DNA of 37,742 nucleotides. It comes from Willaertia magna. Taxonomy: Eukaryota; Heterolobosea; Eutetramitea; Acrasida; Naegleriidae. How positions within the stretch are numbered: the first letter of the stretch is position 1; each line of letters opens with the position of its first letter. The notes beneath the pieces were generated by a model. It ran no database searches, was not told where the DNA came from, and saw only the letters and a list, made by a program, of their open reading frames with translations. The translations under genes and the position numbers were made by a program. Positions 30,199-37,742 of this stretch are shown here, piece after piece. Location of the stretch: contig CADWAF010001838.1 in assembly GCA_902984215.1 (NCBI GenBank), forward strand, positions 1 to 37,742. The letters run 5' to 3'.

Positions 30199-31677
30199 AT
30201 GACCAACTGTGATATTTCTCCTTGGATTCTAGTTACTACTTATTTGAATTATGCAGTACTTGTAATTTTTGGACAAATTCGTGATTTCTTACATGAATTA
30301 TTTATCGGTCCTATTCATGGTGTAGCACCTAAAGGCTGTGCACCTCTATTTAAAAGTGGAGAAGATTTTTACAATCGTAGACTTTATCGTCGTATTTCAG
30401 ACTGTTTTAACAGACCTATAAAAAGTAGACCTGGAGCTTATATTGATGTTATTAAACGTACTTCAAGTGATGGTAATGTTACCTTCGATTTAACAAATCA
30501 AACAATTAAATGTTTAAATCTTGCAAGTTACAATTATTTAGGTTTTGCCGACAGTCCTAAACATGTAGTTGATGATGTGTTAAAATCTATTGATAAGTAT
30601 GGAGTTGCAACTGTTTCACCATATGCTGAATACGGTTATACAACAATTCATAAAGAGTTAGAACAAGCTGTAGCAAACTTTGTAGGAAAGGATGATGCAA
30701 TCATTTTCAGTATGGGATTTGCAACCAACAGTACAACTATTCCTTTATTAGCTCCTACTCCAGACTGTTTAGTTATTAGTGATCAATTAAATCATAGTAG
30801 TATTGTTGCTGGTGTTAAATCCACTGGTGGTGCAAAAGTTACAGTTTTTAAACATAATGATATGGATCACTTAGAAAAGATTGTTAGAAAGAGTATTATT
30901 GAAGGACAACCACTTACTCATCGTCCATGGAAGAAAATTATCATTATTGTTGAAGGTATTTATTCTATGGAAGGTGAAATTTGTAACTTAAAACGTGCAG
31001 TAGAAATCAAGAAGAAATATGGATGTTATTTATATGTTGATGAAGCTCACTCTATTGGTGCTTTAGGTAAATCAGGTAGAGGTGTATGTGAATATTGTGG
31101 AGTTGATCCTAATGATGTTGATATTTTAATGGGTACTTTTACTAAATCTTTCGGAAGTGTTGGTGGATATATCTCTGCTGATAAACATATTATTGATTAT
31201 TTAAGAAAGAATTGCTATGGTTTAATTTATGGTAGTAGTATGCCTGCACCTTGTGCTCAACAAGCTTTATCTGCTTTGAGAGTTATCACTGGTGAAGATG
31301 GTACTGAAATTGGACAACAAAAATTAAAACAATTGAATGAAAATGCAAACTTCTTTAGACAAGGATTAAAGAAATTAGGATTTGAAGTAATAAGTGATAA
31401 GGACTCTCCAGTTGTTATTACTATGCTTTACAATCCAGCTAAGATGCCTGCATTCTCTCGTTTATCTTTAGAGCATGGTATTGCTGTTGTTATTGTAGGA
31501 GCTCCAGCTTGTGAGGTTTTATACTCTCGTGTTCGTTTTTGCGTTTCCGGAGGACACACAAGAGAGGATTTAGAACAAGCTTTAAAGAAGTTAGAAAAGA
31601 TTGGTTCTTGGACAGCAACTAGGTATAAGGTATTCCAAAGCCAATTATTGAACGATTTATATCAATTAATCTTCTAA
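30199..31677 (+). CDS. SPTLC2: Serine palmitoyltransferase, LCB2/SPTLC2 subunit
   Basis: A 492-residue single-exon PLP enzyme of the alpha-oxoamine synthase family. With LCB1 it condenses serine and palmitoyl-CoA to 3-ketosphinganine, the first step of sphingolipid synthesis at the ER. It carries the LCB2 hallmarks: an N-terminal membrane segment (about 8-28), ASYNYLGFAD, NHSSIVAG, the VDEAHSIGALGKSGRG block (D281, H284) and the PLP-binding lysine in GTFTKSFGSVGGY (K316). LCB1 lacks this lysine, which supports the LCB2 call over LCB1. The length is slightly below the human protein because the N-terminus is short. Confidence 0.95.
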   Translation: MTNCDISPWILVTTYLNYAVLVIFGQIRDFLHELFIGPIHGVAPKGCAPLFKSGEDFYNRRLYRRISDCFNRPIKSRPGAYIDVIKRTSSDGNVTFDLTNQTIKCLNLASYNYLGFADSPKHVVDDVLKSIDKYGVATVSPYAEYGYTTIHKELEQAVANFVGKDDAIIFSMGFATNSTTIPLLAPTPDCLVISDQLNHSSIVAGVKSTGGAKVTVFKHNDMDHLEKIVRKSIIEGQPLTHRPWKKIIIIVEGIYSMEGEICNLKRAVEIKKKYGCYLYVDEAHSIGALGKSGRGVCEYCGVDPNDVDILMGTFTKSFGSVGGYISADKHIIDYLRKNCYGLIYGSSMPAPCAQQALSALRVITGEDGTEIGQQKLKQLNENANFFRQGLKKLGFEVISDKDSPVVITMLYNPAKMPAFSRLSLEHGIAVVIVGAPACEVLYSRVRFCVSGGHTREDLEQALKKLEKIGSWTATRYKVFQSQLLNDLYQLIF

Positions 31678-31718
31678 CCTAATTGTTTTAATTTGCGTAT
31701 TGTACAAATAATAATTTA

Positions 31719-31741
31719 AAACACTACGTGTTGTAGTGTTT
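31719..31741. terminator. Perfect hairpin between convergent genes
   Basis: Positions 31719-31727 are perfectly complementary to 31733-31741 (9 bp, 5-nt loop). The hairpin lies in the 134-bp gap between the LCB2 stop and the stop of the convergent PARG-like gene. It would fold in either transcript's 3' UTR. A role in 3'-end formation or termination is plausible but not shown. Confidence 0.35.
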
Positions 31742-31811
31742 AACAGATATTAAAAATTTTGTTTTTCCTAAAAGGGATTAATTTTTGTAAATTTTTAATA
31801 AAATCAGTAAA

Positions 31812-33560
31812 TTACAAAATATTTTCAGTTGTGAAAAATTGGTGAACTGTTGGTACTTGGTCAACTCCGTGGAATACCTTAGCAAAGATTGACAAATTAC
31901 TTCTTGTTGGGGTTGTTGGTTTTGGAATGCTAAGAATTTCTTTCTCTTCTTCGCTTTCGTTTTCTTCTTCTTCGTCATTGCTATCTTCTTTGTTTTCTTG
32001 GCTGTACAATTGGGAAATATTATTAACAGCATTTCTGTCATTGATGATTGAAAATAAAATCAATTTGAATTTATCTCTGTATCTGGCTAATGTTAAAACT
32101 TCTCTGAATAAACACGCAATATGATAGGTTGGATTGGCATAAGCTCCACAACCAATGGAACTAATAATTAAACAGTCATGTCCCTTTAGCAAGGCAACTT
32201 CAAAGAATGAAATAATTTTCTTTTTCATTGAATTTGCAATTTTTCCAGAAAGGAAATATTCATAAATTTCTTCATCGTTTTTATAATCCTCTAAACTAGT
32301 ACTCACATCACAAACCTTTCTTTTCTCTACAGGTGGGTTCATATAAGCAGCTAAGCTAAACATTGAAATATTTGTTGGCTTTTCCTTGAAAGCATATCCC
32401 TCCTCCTTTGGAGAACGTATCACTAAGCATTGAGGAACATAAACCCCACCAAACTCAGGCAAAGGATAAGACCAGTTACGATTTTCATCAAAACGATAAG
32501 GGTCATCTAAACAAAGAGCTAATGCACTTCTTCTACAAATATCTTCTTCTTGTGAGTCACTAGCATTAAAATACTTCCCTCCAGGATTAGTACTACTTCC
32601 ATTAATTAATAGTAAAGGATTTAGTTTTAAAAGTTTCTTTGCAAATATTGCAGCTTCTAAACAATCACCTTCTACAACTTGAACTTTTGTGGTTTGATGT
32701 TGAACATATGGATGAACAATATTATGTTGTTTTGAAAGAATGTCTTTTGGTATTAAATCAGAACAATCAATCTTTACAGTCAACTTTACCATTTTCTTTA
32801 GTGCATTCAAATCAAAATGTACAGTTTTCAGTGGTATTTCATGCCCTACTTTGAATTTAGCATTTACTACTTCATCTTCATTAGTTTGTCCATTGTTTTC
32901 TTCATTAACGAAATGAGGATAAATATTAATTTCTTCTTCTTCTTCTTTAAGTAATTCTTTTTGTTTTTTTGTAAGTTTTTTCTTTGCGTGTTTTTTTGGT
33001 TTAATTGTTAATTCTTCTTTCGGTGGAGAACTGCTGCCACTAGTTTTTATTTCATCAGTAGTTGTTGTTAATGAAGGTTGAAGGTTAGTAATATTTGACA
33101 CTTCTTCTTTGCTTGTTTCGTCTTCTTCCAATTGTAAAATCTCTTCATCATTTTCATTCTTTTCTTCAGAGTTGACAACTTTTTCTTCTTCTTTTTCTTC
33201 TAAAGGTTTTTCAATATAATATCTCCCTCTTAATAACGCCATTAAGGTTCCAATTTGTACCATCTTTCTTAACGCTCTTCTTGTGTTAGATATTTCTTTC
33301 CATTTGTATTCCCAATAATAATATTTCCAATCATTTGGATTAAAAATGTATTTACTTAAAGCTGGGATTAAAGGGTTTTCTTTATTTCGGGAGAGTGCTA
33401 ACACTTTTTCATAAATGTCATGTGGTAAGTATTCTTTTGGAGGTTTATTGCCACTAGTTCTTGCAGTTAGTAAACTTACTCCTAATGGTGGTTTTGGTAA
33501 GTTTGTTGGTGAAGCTTGGTGATGATGTGATGGATTAACTTTGTGTGACTTTTTACCCAT
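31812..33560 (-). CDS. PARG-like (microbial-type, macrodomain-related) protein
   Basis: A 582-residue single-exon protein. Residues about 265-510 match the microbial-type poly(ADP-ribose) glycohydrolase domain: VEGDCLEAA, then NPGGKYFNASDSQEEDICRR (a GG...QEE signature, 327-338, where the two Glu are the catalytic pair in PARG), then SSIGCGAYANP (about 467-477). Canonical PARG has GGG, whereas this has GGK. The expected role is hydrolysis of ADP-ribose polymers. The first 120 residues contain an ordered-looking helical region (NDWKYYYWEYKWKEI). An acidic and Lys-rich linker follows (120-215) with a clear nuclear-localisation-like cluster (KPKKHAKKKLTKKQ), and an acidic stretch lies near the C-terminus. 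Confidence 0.82.
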   Translation of the reverse strand: MGKKSHKVNPSHHHQASPTNLPKPPLGVSLLTARTSGNKPPKEYLPHDIYEKVLALSRNKENPLIPALSKYIFNPNDWKYYYWEYKWKEISNTRRALRKMVQIGTLMALLRGRYYIEKPLEEKEEEKVVNSEEKNENDEEILQLEEDETSKEEVSNITNLQPSLTTTTDEIKTSGSSSPPKEELTIKPKKHAKKKLTKKQKELLKEEEEEINIYPHFVNEENNGQTNEDEVVNAKFKVGHEIPLKTVHFDLNALKKMVKLTVKIDCSDLIPKDILSKQHNIVHPYVQHQTTKVQVVEGDCLEAAIFAKKLLKLNPLLLINGSSTNPGGKYFNASDSQEEDICRRSALALCLDDPYRFDENRNWSYPLPEFGGVYVPQCLVIRSPKEEGYAFKEKPTNISMFSLAAYMNPPVEKRKVCDVSTSLEDYKNDEEIYEYFLSGKIANSMKKKIISFFEVALLKGHDCLIISSIGCGAYANPTYHIACLFREVLTLARYRDKFKLILFSIINDRNAVNNISQLYSQENKEDSNDEEEENESEEEKEILSIPKPTTPTRSNLSIFAKVFHGVDQVPTVHQFFTTENIL

Positions 33561-33717
33561 TATTTTTTGATCTGTTCTTTCAACTCACAGTTTGAATAAA
33601 ATTTTGTAACAAATGAGATCAATTTTACATTCCAACCTTAATTCAAATTATTTAATTAAGCACTTTAAAAGTTTCTTCCAAACTTTCTGGCGGTCAATTA
33701 GAACTACAAAAAATAAA

Positions 33718-34681
33718 ATGGATATACAAGAAGCTTCTTCAGTTTTAGATTCAGTTTCCGATCATAATAGAAAGGTAAGGTTTGATAATTAGATTTTAAA
33801 CAATTATTGGTTCATTGGAAACGTCCAGGTTGTTGAAACTTATTTACAATTTACTCATAAAAGAACTGATCTCCACCTAAAGGAAATATCAAAGGTAATT
33901 CAAAATGTAAAAGATAGTCGTCTGTTATTGAATAACCAGTATAGTTTATCTGAAGTTCAGAGCATAATTGAATCCTTAGAAACAGTTGTCAAGGCCACAG
34001 TTAAAAGCGAAACTGTTTTTGCAAATCATACCTCCCTTGAACTTTTACGCCAAGTTTTCTTGTCAGCAGATAACCATGGTTTTAAGATGGAAGTAGATAT
34101 TTCTTCTATTGAAAACGAGTAAGTTAAACTATAAGTTTGTTGGTTTCTTAATGATATTTAGAGAAATTCTTCAAGAAATTTCAAAACTTGAAAACTCAAT
34201 GTTTAATTCAAAGATTACTGCAAACAAACTTCCTTCCCTTAAACCAACTGGGGAAGATTCTTTAAAATTAAAACGAGATAATGAAAATTTAAAAGATAAA
34301 CTTACTTCACTTAACAAAACCTACATGGAAATGATGAAAGAAAAGACCGAAATCAATACAGAGCTCATGAAAGCAAAAGACATGATTAAATGCTTAGAAG
34401 ATAAAATTGAAAATTTGTCTAAACAAGAACCTGTTTTAATTAAAGAGCCCTCAGAACCTGTTGTAGTTGTAGACAATGAAAAGATTGAAAAATTGGAAAA
34501 GGAAAACGATACCTTATCCGAAGAAATTAAGAGATTGAATGCTGAATTGCAAAGAACAGAAAAAGAATTGAACTCCAAGGTAAATCAAACTTCTCAGTTC
34601 CAAAACTTAATGTCCATTGTAAAAACAAAGAATGAAGAGTTAAAGGAATTGAGGGAAAAACTGGCAAAGTATGAGCAATAA
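33718..34681 (+). CDS. LZTFL1: LZTFL1/BBS17-like ciliary coiled-coil protein, three exons
   Basis: Exons 33718-33774, 33829-34118 and 34162-34681 join in frame through 54- and 43-nt GT-AG introns, giving 288 residues (human LZTFL1 is 299). The N-terminal part matches the family: DSRLL...SLSEVQSIIESLETVV followed by LELLRQVFLSADNHGF. Then comes a long coiled coil. The ending KNEELKELREKLAKYE corresponds to the conserved LZTFL1 C-terminus. LZTFL1 regulates BBSome traffic in and out of cilia. Its presence implies a flagellate stage. The next gene starts 15 bp after its stop. Confidence 0.88.
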
Positions 34682-34696
34682 AAACTTAAATAAAAA

Positions 34697-36481
34697 ATGT
34701 ACAGTTGCTATGATATTCTTTTGTCTCATTTGCTTATCTCCCTAGGTATCAATTATAGTGAACCAAACATTTCCGATCAAGTAGAAAGAATTGTTAAAGA
34801 ATATACAGAAATACTACTGAGGGGAGAGGAAATAACTGAGAAACCAAGAGTGGATAGTAAGTTTGAACAATAAACGTTATTATATGAACCTCTTCAGAGT
34901 CTGACTGGAGTGAAGGAGAATCTGAGAATATTTTGAAAAACAATCTAAAATTAATAGCAGAGCAAATACTAAAAGAACTGGGATCAAAACCTAAAAAATC
35001 TGTTGAGTAAGTGTCTAACTATTTCTATGCTTCTAAATTGATAAGAGAAGTAATTTCTTTAGTGACATCAAAGGTAAAAAAAGAATATTCCCTTAGAACT
35101 ATTTGCAATAAAATTCGAGATATAAAATTCACAAAAAGTAAAATTAGCAGTGTTGATCCAAAGTTTGTAGCTCTTGTGGAAAATTTAGAATGCTTGGGTT
35201 TGTCAGCCAACAGAATAGTTAAAATTGACTCACTTCCTAGAAATATTTTCTCCTTAAATGCCTTTTCGAACAATATTGAGAAAGTTTGTAATCTTAAAAA
35301 CTTTTCCAATTTGTTACATTTAGGCCTAGGAGGTAATCAGATTAGTAATTTAAATTTTCTTGAGGGATGCACTGCTTTGATGTCAGTAGATTTAAGTTTT
35401 AACAACCTGCTTAACATGCAAGATGTATTGACCTCACTTTCAACGCTACCAAGCCTTAAAATGCTTAATTTACAAGGAAATTGTTTTACTCTATTAGAAT
35501 GTTATAGAGGAGCTGTATTTTCAACAATTCCTGGACTCGAAACACTTGACGAAGTGGCATACAATGAGGATTCTAAAAAGCCATACCTAGAATTATTTAA
35601 AGGTTTTGAGCAATCTAACGAAGGTATGTACTCTTTAAAAAAAATTGTAGTTTACCATTGCAATTTAGTCATTAAACTTACCCTTAACATTTCAACTTTT
35701 GCTGGAATCAACTTTGACGAAGAGATAAAACTCATAAGCGAAAAGAGTGACAGTGCTAGTGTAGATACAGGACGTAAGAGTGCTGCTTCAAAGCGACCTT
35801 TACTTAAGAAACCTACTGAGAAAAAAACGAATAAGAAACCTGCAAGTAAGGAAAATATAGTGTTCATCAAAGTAATAACTTACCATATACAGTTTGAGTG
35901 GATTAACGAAAATAATGAAAGTGTAATGAAAGAAACAAAGCATTACTATTTGTCAGATCCTGACCCTAAAGCAAACACTAACATTGTAAATGTGGATTTT
36001 AATGAATCAATCATAATTGAATCAAAACCTTCAGTCTCAGTGAGGCACCTATTAGAAAGTAAGTATTTACCATTTAACATAGACTTTACACAAACGTGAC
36101 AAAGAACCTGTTAGTTTTTATATTCAAAGAGTAGTTGCAGAAGTTCAGGAAGACGACGAAAGTAACAGAAAAGAAATAAGCAAGGATTTGATAGCGGTAG
36201 TACATGGTAACTTCAACTCATTCCTTAAACAAGGATTTATTCTACCCAAGTCCTTAAATGAAGGAGAAGAACCACCCAGTGACCTTAGGGGATTGCTAAA
36301 AAACAAAATGGATTTGGAATGTAATTTAATTGATATTAAAAGTGGAAAAAAGATACCTGGACAAACTCTTGGCCTCTCTTTGCAATTACATTCGTCAATT
36401 TGGGATTCTTTCGAGCAAGAACTAAAAGAACCAAAGAAAAGGAATACCAAAACACCAGCAAAAACTACAAAGAAGAAGTAA
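34697..36481 (+). CDS. LRRC43-like leucine-rich repeat protein, multi-exon
   Basis: Exons 34697-34856, 34898-35006, 35046-36058 and 36105-36481 join in frame (introns of 41, 39 and 46 nt), giving 552 residues. A further in-frame GTATGT...TTTAG segment, 35624-35668 (45 nt, no stop), is probably also an intron, giving 537. After an acidic N-terminus (SDWSEGESEN), leucine-rich repeats span about 130-260 (LECLGLSANRIVKI, LLHLGLGGNQISNL, LMSVDLSFNNLL, LKMLNLQGNCF) with a GLETLDEV cap. The C-terminal half is a beta-rich region (VFIKVITYHIQFEW, PVSFYIQRVV) with a Lys-rich tail. The overall layout resembles LRRC43, but I am not certain of orthology. The adjacent LZTFL1 supports a ciliary theme. Confidence 0.72.
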
Positions 36482-36513
36482 CTTTCATCTTACAAGAAAT
36501 TAAAACAAAAAAA

Positions 36514-36854
36514 ATGGTTTGTATTGATCTACTTTGGTATTTCTAAACATTCTTTGATTATAGAGTAAAAAACTATCGGAACAAGGTATGTGGAAATTAA
36601 TAGTTGCTGATTGTAGATGTAACTTTTGAATAAATGGATTAGATATCAATGTCTACAGAACAATGTTTGAAAAAATTGATATTGATAAAAGTGGTACTAT
36701 TGATCAAAATGAATTGGCTGTTATCATGAAAGAATTGACTGAAGGAAAGATCACCAATGAAGAAATTGCACAAATGATGACAGAAGCTGATGGAGATAGT
36801 GACGGAAAGATAGACTTTGAGGAATTTATAAAACAAATGGAAAAAATCAATTAG
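36514..36854 (+). CDS. Small two-EF-hand protein whose first coding exon is only the ATG
   Basis: Best model: 36514-36516 (ATG alone), 36564-36585 (22 nt) and 36643-36854, giving 78 residues. The introns of 47 and 57 nt are GT-AG. Splicing yields MSKKLSEQDINVYRTMFEKI, which reads straight into the first EF-hand helix. The loops are DIDKSGTIDQNE and DGDSDGKIDFEE, both with the canonical calcium ligands. It equals about half of a calmodulin or centrin. A start at the ATG at 36663 would cut the first EF helix. It may bind calcium as a light-chain-like subunit, but the partner is unknown. Confidence 0.7.
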
Positions 36855-36929
36855 GTGAATAAAAATTTGTTCATCAAAACTGTTCTTTCTTTTGTGATTT
36901 GTGAATTGTTGAAAACTAACGCTAAAAAA

Positions 36930-37248
36930 ATGTCAATAGAAGAAAAGAGAAAAGATTTAAGTAAAAAATTAGAAAATGCAACCGAAGAAGAGAAACAAAA
37001 CTTAAAGAATTTATTTATTAAGTTTGATTCCAATTCGGACGGTAAATTAGATAAAAGTGAATTAAAGCTTTTGATGAGATCTTTTAATGAAGAATTGACA
37101 GAAGATGAAATTGAAGATATGATCTTACAAGCAGATTGGTAAGTTCTTAACTTTTTTTATCTAGATGATTAATCTTTGACATTAAATTATTTATAGGGAT
37201 GAAGATGGACTTATAGATTTTGAAGAATTTCAATATCAAATGTTGTAA
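36930..37248 (+). CDS. Second small two-EF-hand protein
   Basis: Exons 36930-37138 and 37197-37248 with a 58-nt GTAAGT...TATAG intron, giving 86 residues. A charged N-terminal helix (SIEEKRKDLSKKLENATEEEKQ) leads into EF loop 1 DSNSDGKLDKSE. EF loop 2, DWDEDGLIDFEE, is rebuilt exactly across the splice junction, which confirms the intron. It belongs to the calmodulin/centrin half-molecule type, like its upstream neighbour 75 bp away, and the two may be old duplicates. Calcium binding is expected from intact loops. Confidence 0.75.
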
Positions 37249-37323
37249 ATCATTTAAATAAACTGTTATACAATTCTATAAAAAAATTTGGCGCTAATAA
37301 AAGTACAAATCCTCATCTAAGCC

Positions 37324-37742
37324 ATGAAAATGGAACAAGATTTCCAAGAACCTAAATTTATAGTTGAGGTTCTTTTTAATTTTGATGCCACAGATAAACA
37401 ACATTTGTCATTGAAACAGTATGAAAAAGTAAGGGTTATCCAAACGCATGAAAGTCAATGGTGGATTGGAGAGAAAGAAAATGGAGAAGTAGGCTTATTT
37501 CCCGCAAATTATGCAAGAAGAGTGGTAGGTATCCTTAATTCATAGGGAACTAATCTTAATAAACGTATTATTTCAAGAATAATATTAATAATGAACAGAA
37601 GAAAAAGGAGAAAACATTTCAAAGACCGATAACATTTGAGCCTCAAAAGTCTAACAATAAAGTAAATGAAGAACTAGAGAGGAAGAAAAAGTTAGCTTCT
37701 GAAATTGGTTTAAGCTCTTTCGATTTAGATGACCTTGATATT
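37324..37742 (+). CDS. SH3-domain protein (partial, runs off the window)
   Basis: Exon 1 is 37324-37524. A 74-nt GTAGGT...ACAG intron is followed by an open exon from 37599 to the window end. Residues about 9-62 form an SH3 domain: VEVLFNFDATDKQHLSLKQYEKVRVI, then QWWIGEKENGEVGLFPANYARRV, with the conserved ALYDF-like, WW and FPxNY positions. SH3 domains bind proline-rich ligands in cytoskeletal and signalling adaptors. The known second exon (KKKEKTFQRPITFEPQ..., then a charged helix and SSFDLDDLDI) is not diagnostic. The 3' end lies beyond the window. Confidence 0.78.

Noticed and set aside
34697..34744. Possible intron at the very start of the LRR gene (GTACAG...CCCTAG)
   Set aside because: Removing it brings an immediate stop in the joined frame, while reading through keeps a clean ORF into the acidic N-terminus.

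Overview
This is a gene-dense nuclear window from a free-living protist. AT-rich non-coding DNA, poly-Asn/Gln tracts, A-rich leaders before ATG, a standard genetic code, very short GT-AG introns (about 39-90 nt) and cilium-associated genes all suggest a heterolobosean amoeboflagellate of the Naegleria type. That placement is an inference from style and gene content, not from a marker gene. I see about 20 protein-coding genes and no tRNA, rRNA, transposon or CRISPR array.

Region 1 (1-7.7 kb) is the most unusual. Two near-duplicate genes encode proteins with an F-box-like N-terminus and a Rab-type GTPase domain. Between them lies a 1008-residue protein whose first residues are an almost perfect histone H3 tail, joined to an F-box-like segment, an FG patch and ankyrin-like repeats, with no histone fold. 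Next to them, divergently, is a BTB protein with nucleoporin-like FG repeats at both ends.

Region 2 (7.7-16.3 kb) holds a nine-exon ammonium transporter, two unrecognised small genes with overlapping 3' ends, arginyl-tRNA-protein transferase (ATE1), a coiled-coil/GRAM-like protein, and a P-loop ATPase with a nuclease-like C-terminus resembling Crinkler/RHS-class proteins and ending in a CaaX box.

Region 3 (16.4-27.2 kb) holds a BTB plus GAF gene interrupted by a frame change, a membrane-anchored ATP-grasp enzyme, an N-myristoylation-motif protein with an LRAT/NlpC-P60-like fold, and a 1572-residue Glu/Lys-rich protein with a small leucine-rich tail.

Region 4 (27.2-33.6 kb) holds an RNF10-type RING E3 ligase in two exons, the LCB2 subunit of serine palmitoyltransferase, and a protein with a microbial-type PARG (macrodomain-like) domain.

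Region 5 (33.7-37.7 kb) is a tightly packed head-to-tail array: LZTFL1/BBS17, an LRRC43-like leucine-rich protein, two small EF-hand proteins and a partial SH3 protein, with only 15-75 bp between coding regions. The first two, and possibly the EF-hand proteins, fit a ciliary theme.

Many genes needed intron reconstruction. Splice sites quoted are the frame-consistent GT-AG choices and have not been checked against transcripts.
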